A DNA stretch of 64,000 nt from Desulfobaculum xiamenense (GCF_011927665.1 NZ_JAATJA010000001.1:1-64000), one strand, 5' to 3'; counted from the stretch's first letter, positions 17,273 to 26,336 are shown. Notes: a model not told the origin generated them from the sequence alone. Numbers and translations are program-made.

Positions 17273-17607
17273 AGGCCCGTCTGTGTGTTCTGCGGCGTCG
17301 GATCGTGGCGACGCTGATTGCGTGTCTGTGCATTGTCGCGGTCGGGTGTTTCGATGCCTCGTCGGTGGAGGGGGAATATCGCGCCGCGGGGGATGATGGC
17401 GAAGTGCGTCTCGTTCTTGAGCCGGGTGGAAGAGGGACATGGTCCACGAGCGACGTGGATGTGTTCTTCGTCTGGGATCGTCGTGGGGACCAGATCTGGC
17501 TGCATACTCGTGGCGGCGGGGTGCTGGTTGGGCGTCTGGGAGCTTCCGGGGGCATTGCCGTGGATATGCCCGACGCCGGTCGGCTGGAATTCGTCCGTGG
17601 CGAATAG
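17269..17607 (+). CDS. small lipoprotein of unknown function
   Basis: Starting at the ATG overlapping the preceding stop (ATGA), this 112-residue protein has a lipoprotein signal ending VAVGC (Cys27) and a small beta-rich domain with the alternation expected of a beta barrel or sandwich (EYRAAGDDGEVRLVLEPGG ... TWSTSDVDVFFVWDRRGDQIWL). It is the last gene of the operon and ends 36 bases from the convergent kinase gene. It may be the surface-exposed partner of the MauE/thioredoxin pair; no function is established. Confidence 0.72.
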   Translation: MKARLCVLRRRIVATLIACLCIVAVGCFDASSVEGEYRAAGDDGEVRLVLEPGGRGTWSTSDVDVFFVWDRRGDQIWLHTRGGGVLVGRLGASGGIAVDMPDAGRLEFVRGE

Positions 17608-17643
17608 CCCGGATGCCGCGTGCCGATGGCACGTGCGCGTCGG

Positions 17644-20130
17644 TCAGGACGCCGAGGGGCCGTCCTCGGTGGGAATGGGCAGGCTGAGGATGAAGGTCGT
17701 GCCCTTGCCGGGCGTGGATTCCACCTCGAAGCGGCCAGCGTGATTTCTGGTGATGATGGAGTAGGACACGGAAAGCCCAAGCCCCGTGCCCTCGCCCGGC
17801 GGCTTTGTGGTGAAGAACGGCTCGAAGATGCGCGAGCGGGTTTTGTCGTCCATGCCGGGGCCGTTGTCCGTGATGGTGATTCTTCCATATCTGCTGGCGA
17901 GTTCCGTCTCGATGACGATGCGCGGCGTTTCCCCGTTGGAGCCGTGTGAGGACATGGCCTGCGCCGAGTTGCGTAGCAGATTCAGCACCACCTGCTCTAT
18001 CTCCGTTCGCGCAATGCGAAGCGGCGGCATGTTGTCGGCATAGCGCCGTTCGATGGAGATGTTTCTGAAATCATACTTTTTCTTGAGGTCGTAGTCCGTG
18101 GAGGCCAGCGACACGGCGTGGTCGAGGACCTCGTGCACGTTGACGATGGCCATTCCGGCGTCGCTTTTGCGGCTGAAGTCGAGCATGTTCTGGATGATGG
18201 TGGCCGCGCGTAGTCCTGATTCGCGGATACCGTCGAGCAGGCGGTCGATTTTGCGCTTTTCCATGTAGGTGTGGATGCCGTCGAGGCTGACGCCCGCTTC
18301 CTGCGCGGCTGTGACGTTGGCCGGGAAATCCGGGGAGAACCGGCGGCTGATGTTCTGCGTGCCCTGTACGATGGCCCCCAGCGGATTGTTGATCTCGTGG
18401 GCGATGCCCGCCGCGAGGCTGTTGAGGGACATCATCTTTTCCGCCTGAACCAGCGTCTGTTCCATGCGCATGAGGTCGCCGACGTCGTCGATGCGGATGA
18501 CGGCGTTGGCGCCGATCTGATGCGGGAGCGGATAGACGGTCAGGTCGTACCAGCCGGTGGTTCCCGTCATGTTGAGCTGGAGCTTGTGGATGCGGATGGG
18601 GTCGCCGCTTTCCAGCGCCCTGCGGATGAGGACGTCGCTGTCCGCGAGGGCGGGGAGGGCTTCCTGCAGGTTCATTCGTTCCGCCGCCTCCTGTGTCAGC
18701 CCGGTCTGTTCGCTGGCCTTCTGGTTCCAGTGCGTGATCTTTCCGTTTTCATCCACGCCGATGAGTATGGACGGCATGGCGTTGATGACGCTTTCAAGCA
18801 TGTTGCGAAGCGAAGTGAGTTCGCTTCGCGCTTCCTCGTGCATGCGGACTTCACGGGCGAGTTGCGTATTGGCGGCGGCCAGCTCGGCGGTGCGCCGTTC
18901 CACCCCGCGCTTGAGGCGGGTGTTGAACAGGGCCAGCGCGCCCGCGACGATGAGTGCGAGCAAAAGCAGTGCGCCCGTGCCGACGATGAGGCCTTTGATC
19001 CGGGACGGAAGGGGTGGCTCCAGATAGTACGAGAGAAAGAATCCGTCGATGGTGAAATCGCCCGCCACAAGGCCGAGGCGGCGGTAGGTGTTCGCGATGT
19101 TCTTCCAGCGCCCTTCATTGCTGTGCCCTATTTCCACGAGCTTGGGCTGGGTGATTTCACGCAGACGCCCGGCCTCGAAGAGCAGGGCTTCGCGCGTTTT
19201 CTGCGGATTGTACTTTGTGATGATGAGTTCCGACATCTCTTCTGGATGGTCGAAGGCGTATTCCCAGCCGCGGATGCTGGCGCGCCGGAAGGCCTCCACT
19301 CGCTTCGGGTATTCCTTTACCTCCCGCTCTGTCGTGAAGAGGCAGTCTCCATAGAAATCGATGCCATAGTCGATGGGACGGATGAGCCGCGTCAAGTGTC
19401 CGGATTGGATGAGTGGCCATGCCTCGTTGCCGATGCTTCCGACAAAGCCGTCGAGTTCGCGCCGCATGAAAAGCGCGAGGGAATCCTCGCTCTTGTTGCG
19501 GAAATCCATGTCACCGGGGGGGAGACCCTCGTTAAGCATCATGGCGAGGATTTCGGCGGATTCCGTCTGGTTTATGGCGATGCGGCGAAAGGCGAGATCC
19601 TGCGGAGAGCGGATGGTGGAGTCCTCGTGGACGAAGAGCACCCGGATGGAATGTTGGAAGATGGGGGCCACGCAGACGAGCGGTGCTCCGGCTGCGCGTT
19701 TGACGAGCAGTTCCGAGGCCAGCACGCCATAGTCGGCCCGTCCAGAGGTGACCTGATCGGCGGGATCGATGGTCGGTCCGCCGGGGACGATACGCACGTC
19801 CAGCCCTTCTTCGGCGTAGAAGCCTTTTTCCAGTGCCGCATAGTATCCCGCGAACTGGAATTGGTGGTGCCATTTGAGTTGCAGGGTCAGCGGTGGCGAT
19901 AGTTCCTTCGCCAGAACCGGACGCGGGATGAATGCCGCGAGTAGTGTCGCGAGAAGCGCCGCGATCAGTACAAGGTCCGGCCAGTGCCTCACGTCGCGGC
20001 GATGCTGGGACGAGTTTTTCTTTTCGGCATGGACGTTCTGCCGAAGGAGAGAGGCGTCATGCCGATCACGAGGCGTGGGACTGGTCATTATGAAACTGTA
20101 CAATTGGCGAGGGAGCGTGGCAAGGCGCAT
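17644..20130 (-). CDS. hybrid NMT1/THI5-like binding domain and PAS histidine kinase
   Basis: An 828-residue protein: an N-terminal signal anchor (about 52-74), a periplasmic NMT1/THI5-like ligand-binding domain (about 80-310; LTLQLKWHHQFQFAGYYAA and EEGLDVRIVPGG are typical), a second helix (about 375-397), PAS (about 440-560), HisKA with phospho-His578 in GIAHEINNPLGA, and HATPase (NLLRNSAQAM, DNGPGMD, GTGLGLS). THI5-like domains bind pyrimidine or similar small molecules, so the ligand is likely a small heterocycle or sulfonate. No response-regulator domain or gene follows; its partner is elsewhere. An internal ATG at 20088 is a plausible alternative start; neither has a strong SD. Confidence 0.9.
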   Translation of the reverse strand: MRLATLPRQLYSFIMTSPTPRDRHDASLLRQNVHAEKKNSSQHRRDVRHWPDLVLIAALLATLLAAFIPRPVLAKELSPPLTLQLKWHHQFQFAGYYAALEKGFYAEEGLDVRIVPGGPTIDPADQVTSGRADYGVLASELLVKRAAGAPLVCVAPIFQHSIRVLFVHEDSTIRSPQDLAFRRIAINQTESAEILAMMLNEGLPPGDMDFRNKSEDSLALFMRRELDGFVGSIGNEAWPLIQSGHLTRLIRPIDYGIDFYGDCLFTTEREVKEYPKRVEAFRRASIRGWEYAFDHPEEMSELIITKYNPQKTREALLFEAGRLREITQPKLVEIGHSNEGRWKNIANTYRRLGLVAGDFTIDGFFLSYYLEPPLPSRIKGLIVGTGALLLLALIVAGALALFNTRLKRGVERRTAELAAANTQLAREVRMHEEARSELTSLRNMLESVINAMPSILIGVDENGKITHWNQKASEQTGLTQEAAERMNLQEALPALADSDVLIRRALESGDPIRIHKLQLNMTGTTGWYDLTVYPLPHQIGANAVIRIDDVGDLMRMEQTLVQAEKMMSLNSLAAGIAHEINNPLGAIVQGTQNISRRFSPDFPANVTAAQEAGVSLDGIHTYMEKRKIDRLLDGIRESGLRAATIIQNMLDFSRKSDAGMAIVNVHEVLDHAVSLASTDYDLKKKYDFRNISIERRYADNMPPLRIARTEIEQVVLNLLRNSAQAMSSHGSNGETPRIVIETELASRYGRITITDNGPGMDDKTRSRIFEPFFTTKPPGEGTGLGLSVSYSIITRNHAGRFEVESTPGKGTTFILSLPIPTEDGPSAS

Positions 20131-20225
20131 TGTCCCAATTGCCGCGGCGTTGTCATGTGATGGACGGTGCGCGGCTGGCGGACTTTCGTCGATCGCGGGC
20201 GCATGCGCATGGCGGCAGATAGGGT

Positions 20226-20256
20226 CTGCGGCCCGGACGCGTGGTCCGGGCCGCAG
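20226..20256 (-). terminator. stem-loop after fdhB
   Basis: CTGCGGCCCGGAC and GTCCGGGCCGCAG form a 13-bp stem with a 5-base loop, 20 bases after the fdhB stop on the minus strand. The T tract is poor, so it may be rho-assisted or an mRNA-stabilising end. Confidence 0.6.
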
Positions 20257-20276
20257 GGTTTATGGTTCAAGGTGTC

Positions 20277-21011
20277 TTACGACAGGTTCTTCAGCGGGGA
20301 CAGCAGCTTCGCAAACATCTGCTTGCGGGTGATGCCCTTGGGATCGTGCGCTCCGGCGTCGGCGGCAAGGAACTCGTGGTAGAGCTTGGGATCAGCCTCC
20401 ACGAGGTAGATGACGTTGACGTCGTCGGGGTCCACGAGCATGGCGTTCGGCTTGGACTTCTTCACCTGGGCGAGCCGCTCCTCGGCTAGCGCCAGCATGT
20501 CCTCCCGGTCACCGAAGTTCATGGTGCCGGTGGGGCAGACCTGAACACAGGCCGGAAGCAGGCCGTTGTGGACCCTGTCGATGCAGAAGTCGCACTTGGC
20601 CATGAGGCCGGTTTCGGGGTCGAAGCGCGGGATGTCGTAGGGGCAAGCCTCCCGGACTTCCTGCTTTTCGTCGTTGCCGAATGCGGCGAGGCGGTCGGTG
20701 AAGAGCACCGCGCCGGTGGTTTCGTCGCGCAGGATGGCGGTCTCGTCGTAACCGTCGGCCACCTCCTTGCAGGGCGCGATGATGCAGTGGCGGCACTGCT
20801 CGGGGAAGAACAGCCACTGTACCTTGTGCCCATTTGCGTGTTCACTGAAGCGGACGAGCTTGTAGGTGTGCACCGACAGGTCGGCCGGGTTCTGATGCGA
20901 GCCGAAGTTTCTGGTCTCCTCGGCGGGCAGTTTGTGCCACTGCTTGCAGGCCACCTGGCATCCCCGGCAGGCCGTGCAGCGAGTGAGGTCTATGAAGAAT
21001 GTCTTTTCCAT
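20277..21011 (-). CDS. fdhB: formate dehydrogenase iron-sulfur (beta) subunit
   Basis: The 244-residue protein carries 16 cysteines in the four ferredoxin-type clusters of the FdnH/FdhB family: CTACRGCQVAC, CRHCIIAPC, a CPYDI segment with CDFC, and ACVQVC. It relays electrons from FdhA to the periplasmic cytochrome c network. It lacks its own signal peptide and a C-terminal membrane helix, so it is exported by hitchhiking with Tat-directed FdhA, and the enzyme is a soluble periplasmic heterodimer. It starts 1 base after the fdhA stop and has its own AAAGGAGG site. No gamma cytochrome gene is present, as in Desulfovibrio FdhAB enzymes. Confidence 0.95.
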   Translation of the reverse strand: MEKTFFIDLTRCTACRGCQVACKQWHKLPAEETRNFGSHQNPADLSVHTYKLVRFSEHANGHKVQWLFFPEQCRHCIIAPCKEVADGYDETAILRDETTGAVLFTDRLAAFGNDEKQEVREACPYDIPRFDPETGLMAKCDFCIDRVHNGLLPACVQVCPTGTMNFGDREDMLALAEERLAQVKKSKPNAMLVDPDDVNVIYLVEADPKLYHEFLAADAGAHDPKGITRKQMFAKLLSPLKNLS

Positions 21012-21012
21012 C

Positions 21013-24000
21013 CTAGTCCTCCTTTGCCTTGCGCACGTTCACCATGAATGCCTTGGTCTCGGGAATGCCCGTGTTCGGATCGCCGACGGAGGGCGAAAGC
21101 AGGTTCGCCGCGTCGCCGCCGTTCTTGGGGAATACCCAGCCGTAGTGCCACGGGATGCCGATCTGGTGGACGGTATTGCCCATGACCTTGAAGGGCCGCA
21201 GGCGCGGCGTGACGATGGCGATGGCCCACAGCTTGCCGCGCGCGCTTTCGAGGGTGACCTTGTCGCCGTTGGCGATGCCGCGCAGCTTGGCCAGTTCGGG
21301 GCTCATTTCGCAGAAGATCTGCGGCTCGGCCTCGATGAGCCATGGGGTGAAGCGGGTCATGACGCCGCTTTGCCAGTGCTCCGTGACACGGTAGGTGGAG
21401 CACACGAACGGGTACTTCGGATCGCATACGGCCTTGTATTCGTTCTTGAATTGCAGGGCCGTGGGGTTGTGGAGTTGCTTGGAGAACGGATGCCGGGAAA
21501 CCGGGCACTCCATAGGCTCGTAGTACTCGGGGAACGGACCGTCGGCACGGCCGGGACCGAAGATGTGGCCGTGACCCTGCGGCTTCATGATGAAGGCGTA
21601 CTTGGTGCCGGGCTTCCAGCCGCCGTCCGGCACGTCGCCGATCCACTTCTCGCCGTTCCACTGGATGACGGGCTTGTCCGGCGCGTAGGGCTTGCCTTCG
21701 AGGTCCACCGACGCGCGGTTGTAGATGATGCGGCGGTTGACGGGCCAGCACCATGCCCAGTTCGGATACAGGCCGATCTTTTCCTGCTCCGGGGTCTGGG
21801 TCTTGTCGCGGCGGGCGGCCATGTTGCCCTTGTCCGTGTAGGACTGGCAGTACAGCCAGTTGCCGGAGCAGGTGGAGCCGTCGTCCTGCAGGAAGGCGAA
21901 ACTCGGCACCTGTTGGCCCTTCTTGTAGAGGGTACCCTTGATCTCCACGTCCTTCAGGAAGAAGCCATTGATGAGCTTGGCCACGGCGTGGGGGTCGAAG
22001 ATGCCGTGCTCGCCGCCCCAGAGGTGGGTGCCCAGCCCGAGGATGGGCTGAACGAACTTGCCGCCTTCCTCGGCGTACAGCTCGCGGACCTTTTCCATGA
22101 GTTCAGTGATGATCTCGCCGTCGGGTCGGGTGTCGCCCCAAGGCTTGGGCCCCTGATAGCGCCACTGCATCCAGCGGCCGGAGTTGGTGATGGAGCCTTC
22201 CTTTTCGATGGACACCGCGCAGGGCAGGAAGAAGACCTCGGTCTTGATCTTCTTGGGGTCCATGTCCGGGCCATGCCAGAAGCTGCCGGTCTCGTTGTCG
22301 AAGATGTTGACGTTGACCATCCAGTCCAGCTTGGCCATGGCGTTGCGGGTCTTGTTCGAGTTGGCACCGCCGCATGCGGGGTTCTGGCCCCATGCGAAGA
22401 AGCCCTTGAACGCGCCTTTGTCCATCTCCTCGAACATGTTCAGCCACGAGTAGTTCTTGCCGTCGTCGCACTTGGGCAGCCATTCGTAGCCGGTCTCCGG
22501 CGTTGCGGAGGGGTACATGGCCTTGAGCAGGCTCACCGAGTATTTCGGGAAGTTCTGCCACCATGCGGCGCTCATGGGGTCCTTGGCACCCTTGAGGTGC
22601 GGGCCGGACATCTTGGCGTTGTAGGCGGCGAGGTCGCCGAGCGACCCCGTGGGGATGCCGAGGTAGCCGGGCAGGATGTGCCACAGCAGGCACTGGTCCG
22701 TGGAGCCCTGCACGTTGGATTCGCCGCGCAGTGCGTTCACGCCGCCGCCAGCCACGCCGATGTTGCCCAGCAGCAGCTGGATGATGGCCATGGAGCGGAT
22801 GTTCTGCACGCCCACGGTGTGCTGGGTCCAGCCCATGGCGTACATGATGGTGGCGGACTTGTCCGGCTTGCCGGAGGCGGAGTAGGCCTTGTAGACCTTC
22901 AGGATGTCCGCGCGCGGGGTACCGGTGACGGCCTCCACCTTGTCCAGCGTGTAGCGGCTGAAGTGCTTCTTCAGCAGCTGGAACACGCAGCGGGGGTGTT
23001 TGAGGCTCGCATCCTTGCGCGGAACGCCTTCGGACTCGTACTCGAAGTCCCACGTGGACTTGTCGTACTTGTTGCCGTCGAAGCCGGAGAACAGGCCGTC
23101 GTCGAACTTGAAGTCCTCGCGCACGATGAAGGACGCGTTGGTGTAGTTGACGACGTATTCCTTGAAATACAGCTCGTTGTCGAGGATGTACTTGATCATG
23201 CCGCCGAGGAATCCGATGTCGGACCCGGAGCGGATGGGGGCGTAGATGTCGGCCTTGGTGGAGGTTCTGGTGAACCGCGGGTCCACGTGAATGACCGTGG
23301 CACCGTTGTCCTTGGCCTTGAGCACCCACTTGAAGGAAATCGGGTGGTTTTCGGCAGCGTTGCTGCCCATTATCAGAATGCAATCACTGTTCTTGAGGTC
23401 GATCCAGTGATTGGTCATCGCGCCGCGTCCGAACGACTCTGCCAGAGCCGCAACAGTGGCGCTGTGTCAGATACGTGCCTGGTGCTCTATGTACACCAGG
23501 CCGAGTGCGCGCAGGAACGACTGGTAGGCCCAGCATTCCTCGTTGTCGAGCGCTGCGGAGCCAACGGAGGCGATGCCGTCGCAGCGGTTGACGGTCTGTC
23601 CCTTGGCGTTGACTTCGGTGAAGCTCGCGTCGCGGGTGTCCTTGATGCGGCGGGCGATGCGTGAGAGCGCCCAGTCCCAGCCCTTCACTTCCCACTTGTC
23701 GCTGTAGGGAGCGCGGTAGAGGACGTTCTTCTCGCGGCGGTCATTCTCGCCGAGTGCCCAGATGGACGCGCCCTTGGCGCACAGGGCACCTTCGTTGACG
23801 GGATGGTCGGGGTCGCCCTCGACGTTGATGGCGCGCTGGCTCATGGTGTCCGTATGGACGATGAGTCCGCAGCCGACGGCGCAGTAACAGCAGACGGAGG
23901 TGGTCTGCTTGGCCCAGCGGGTCTTCAAGTGCTGCGCTCTCGCGGTGGTGGGCGCAAGGGATACGCCAAGTCCGCCGAATGCGGTGGCGGCGGCGCCCAC

Positions 24001-24033
24001 GGCGGAGAGCTTGATGAACTCTCTGCGTTTCAT
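21013..24033 (-). CDS. fdhA: selenocysteine formate dehydrogenase catalytic subunit
   Basis: Read through an in-frame UGA at 23467-23469, the frame gives 1006 residues, the usual length for a periplasmic W/Mo formate dehydrogenase. It starts with a Tat signal (MKRREFIKLSA), then a [4Fe-4S] motif CxxC...C near CCYCAVGCGLIV, then IEHQARI-Sec189-HSATVAALAESFGRGAMTNHW, the exact position of catalytic Sec in FdnG-type enzymes. Downstream are bis-guanine-dinucleotide binding segments (MGSNAAENHP, DPRFTRT, MGWTQHTVG). Without readthrough the gene appears as two frames (23467-24066 and 21013-23418). The ATG at 24033 has AAGGAGA; an upstream ATG at 24066 would spoil the Tat signal. It oxidises formate or reduces CO2. 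Confidence 0.95.
23439..23456 (-). promoter_or_regulatory. candidate bacterial SECIS hairpin in fdhA mRNA
   Basis: Beginning about 11 bases after the UGA, the mRNA can fold CUGUUG with UGGCAG (six pairs, three of them G-U type) around a six-base CGGCUC loop. Distance and a GGCU-type loop resemble known bacterial SECIS elements that bind SelB. Structure drawn by eye only. Confidence 0.5.
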
Positions 24034-24062
24034 TCCGTGTCTCCTTGTTCCGGTGTGATCGT

Positions 24063-24269
24063 TCAACGTCCTCGAATTTCTCGGGAAAGCCCGAGAAGCA
24101 GCCTGTAGCCCGCGGGTGCGGGCGCGCAGGTCTCATGCCATGTCGGATGCGTACGAGGTCGCACGTGGCGCACGTAGCGTGGCATGAGCAGCCTGGCCCT
24201 GGCTGCGACCGGACCAAGATCGAGGCCCAGTCCCGCAAAGGGAATCGCAGTCGGGCGGGTTGTCATCAC
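24063..24269 (-). CDS. possible small leader ORF upstream of fdhA
   Basis: On the minus strand an unusually strong ribosome binding site, AAAGGAGGTGAT, fully complementary to the 16S 3' end, is followed 8 bases later by GTG (24269) and then ATG (24266). The frame runs 68 codons and stops 29 bases before fdhA. The predicted peptide is basic, rich in Arg/Pro, and I recognise no family. Its value may lie in coupling or leader-type control of fdhA rather than in the peptide. It could also be a chance frame after an SD that serves a different start. Confidence 0.4.
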   Translation of the reverse strand: MMTTRPTAIPFAGLGLDLGPVAARARLLMPRYVRHVRPRTHPTWHETCAPAPAGYRLLLGLSREIRGR

Positions 24270-24372
24270 GGCCATCACCTCCTTTCGCATAGCTATTCAT
24301 AAGCCTTCAAAGGCTGTTAGGACTTATATCCTCTATAGCTACAAGCTGGGGTGGGGGCAATGCTATAGAACT

Positions 24373-24395
24373 TGGGTAGGGTTTGACACTACCCA
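24373..24395. promoter_or_regulatory. inverted repeat in the fdhA upstream region
   Basis: TGGGTAG (24373-24379) and CTACCCA (24389-24395) are a perfect 7-bp inverted repeat with a 9-base spacer, between the transposase-derived gene and fdhA. It is a candidate operator. The minus-strand sequence between it and the strong SD is AT-rich and likely holds the fdhA promoter. Confidence 0.4.
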
Positions 24396-24463
24396 GGCGG
24401 AAGCGGGCCGCACGAAAGCCGTGCTGGATCGGGGAAAGGAGTGGAAAGGTCCGGGTTGCGACG

Positions 24464-25339
24464 TCAGTCGATTTCCGGCGCGAAGTCGCAGAGGAAGCCG
24501 GTGAGCAGGGGGAAGAGGTCCTTGTGGCGCGAGTTGTAGCGCAGCTCCAGTTCCTTCAGATAGAGCGGGAAGCGCTGTGGCGTCACGCCGTGGAACTTGG
24601 TGAGCCGCGAACTGACGTAATGCCAGAAGCCGGGATTGTTCTCGTCGATGGGCAGCCCGTGGGGGCCGACGCGGAAGTAGTCCGCCGCCGGGTCGTTGCC
24701 CACGCAGCAGATGAGTGTGTCGTAGCGCTGGTAGCGGTCCGTGTAGATCACGTTGCCAAGGCGTACGGTCTTGAGCTGGAAGCTCAGGCTGAAGTGGAGG
24801 AGCGTTTCGAGGTCGAAGCCGGGAATGAGGTCGACGAAGGCCCACGTGCCGCGGTCCATGATGCCGAAGACCGGGGTGACCTGCTTTTCCTCGGTTGCGG
24901 AGGGAGACTGGAAGGCGCGCCCGTTCAGGGACAGCCCGAGGGGGGAATTCGGGCCGAGAAGCTGCCGTGCGTCCAGCGCATGGGCCACGATGGCGAAGCG
25001 CAAGGTGGACATGGCCTTGTAGGCCGTGTTGTATGAGATGCCCAGTTCCTTGGACGCCGTGCGCGCCGTGGTTTCGGTTTCGAAGAGCTGGACGAGGCGC
25101 AGCCACTGCGTGCAGGAGAGGTTGCAGTTGTTGATCCAGCGTCCGCTGAAGTCGTGGAACGTGTAGCGGCAACGGGCGCAACGTCGCCTGCCGTTGTTCA
25201 GACGGTAGTTGCGCCGACTGCGGCAGCGCGGGCAGAAGCGCTGGTGGTTCTTCCAGCAGAACTTCAGCAGATAGCGCCGCGCCGCCGCCTCGTCGACGAA
25301 GATTTCGTCCGGGATTGCCGTTTCCAGTTCCTGCTGCAC
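24464..25339 (-). CDS. IS1595-type transposase-derived protein, probably catalytically dead
   Basis: The 291-residue protein has the IS1595/ISXO2 layout: an N-terminal zinc ribbon (FCPRCRSRRNY ... RRRCARCRYTFHDFSG), a helical region (TTARTASKELGISYNTAYKAM) and an RNase H-fold domain (TPVFGIMDRG, IYTDRYQRYD, FWHYVSSRLTKFHGV, LKELELRYNSR). The usual EVDE motif with the first catalytic Asp reads LGLSLNGRAF, and the IESFW motif with the catalytic Glu reads NPGFW, so two of three acidic residues are gone. No terminal inverted repeats flank it. It begins with GTG 1 base after the moaA stop and sits inside the fdh operon, suggesting a domesticated DNA-binding or regulatory role. Confidence 0.85.
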   Translation of the reverse strand: MQQELETAIPDEIFVDEAAARRYLLKFCWKNHQRFCPRCRSRRNYRLNNGRRRCARCRYTFHDFSGRWINNCNLSCTQWLRLVQLFETETTARTASKELGISYNTAYKAMSTLRFAIVAHALDARQLLGPNSPLGLSLNGRAFQSPSATEEKQVTPVFGIMDRGTWAFVDLIPGFDLETLLHFSLSFQLKTVRLGNVIYTDRYQRYDTLICCVGNDPAADYFRVGPHGLPIDENNPGFWHYVSSRLTKFHGVTPQRFPLYLKELELRYNSRHKDLFPLLTGFLCDFAPEID

Positions 25340-25340
25340 G

Positions 25341-26336
25341 CTAGCCGCCGATGGATGACATGACCTTGGAGCACACGGAATTGCCGAGCAGACGCTTTTC
25401 GAGGAGCTTGTAGCCCAGCGGTTTGTGCTGCGTTGCCAGCCGCATCACGCGCAGGAGCGCCTCGTTGCCGAGGCGGGGAGAACGCAGGATGGGGCGCAGG
25501 CGGTATTCCTTGTCCGAGAACAGGCAGGTGCGCAGCCTGCCGTCGGAGGTGATGCGCAGCCGATTGCAGGTGTCGCAGAAGTGGTCGGACATGGCGGAGA
25601 TGACGCCGATGCGGCCGAGGCCGTCCTTGATCTCGTAGATGCGAGCCGGGCCGTCGTTGATGGCGTGCTTCGGCACGGGGGTGATGTCCGCCACGGCGGA
25701 GACCGCCGCGATGATGTCGCGGGCGGGCAGGGCGTATTCCTTCTTCCAGTGCGAACATCCGCCGATGGGCATGAATTCGATGAAGCGCACGTCCACCGGG
25801 CGGGTCTTCGCGAACTCGGTGAAGGCGGCGATTTCGTCGTCGTTGATGCCCTTCATGGCCACGGCGTTGATCTTGACCGTCAGCCCGTAGTGCAGACAGT
25901 CGTCGATGGCCTGCAGGACGCGGTCGTGGAAGTCGCGGCCCGTGACATGCGCGAAGCGCTCGGGCTTGAGCGTGTCGAGGGAGATGTTGATGCGCTGGAT
26001 GCCGAGGTGCTTGAGCGCGGGCACCTTGCCGCCGAGCAGTGTGCCGTTGGTGGTGATGCGCACGTCAAGGCCGGGACACTCCTCACGCAGCATGCCGAGA
26101 AAGGCGAGGAAATCCCGGCGCACGAAGGGCTCTCCGCCGGTCAGCCGGAGCTTGGTCACGTCCATGGTCTGCGCGGCCTGAACGAGACGGAGCATTTCCT
26201 CGTAGCTCAGGATGTTCGAGTGGTCGATGAAGCATTCCTCGCCGTCGGTGCGGCAGTAGAAGCACTTGAGATTGCAGCGGTCCGTCACGGAAAGCCTGAT
26301 GTAGCTGACTGTGCGGCCGTGACCGTCGTGGATCAT
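25341..26336 (-). CDS. moaA: GTP 3',8-cyclase MoaA
   Basis: A radical SAM enzyme of 331 residues that converts GTP to 3',8-cH2-GTP, the first step of molybdopterin synthesis. Visible are the SAM [4Fe-4S] motif C-x3-C-x2-C (DRCNLKCFYC), LTGGEPFVRRDF, the second cluster CDTCNRLRITSDGRLRTC and the C-terminal double glycine (SSIGG-stop). Length matches the family. GAGGGAG precedes the ATG. It sits 143 bases after mobA and 1 base before the transposase-like gene, within a cofactor and formate dehydrogenase operon. Confidence 0.95.
   Translation of the reverse strand: MIHDGHGRTVSYIRLSVTDRCNLKCFYCRTDGEECFIDHSNILSYEEMLRLVQAAQTMDVTKLRLTGGEPFVRRDFLAFLGMLREECPGLDVRITTNGTLLGGKVPALKHLGIQRINISLDTLKPERFAHVTGRDFHDRVLQAIDDCLHYGLTVKINAVAMKGINDDEIAAFTEFAKTRPVDVRFIEFMPIGGCSHWKKEYALPARDIIAAVSAVADITPVPKHAINDGPARIYEIKDGLGRIGVISAMSDHFCDTCNRLRITSDGRLRTCLFSDKEYRLRPILRSPRLGNEALLRVMRLATQHKPLGYKLLEKRLLGNSVCSKVMSSIGG

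Noticed and set aside
20932-23664. Open frame of 910 codons on the plus strand
   Set aside because: It is antisense to fdhA and reflects GC-rich third positions; the fdhA protein is unambiguous and no SD precedes the antisense frame.
21013-24066. fdhA as a broken gene (two frames)
   Set aside because: The break is a single UGA exactly at the catalytic selenocysteine position, so it is a selenoprotein, not a pseudogene.
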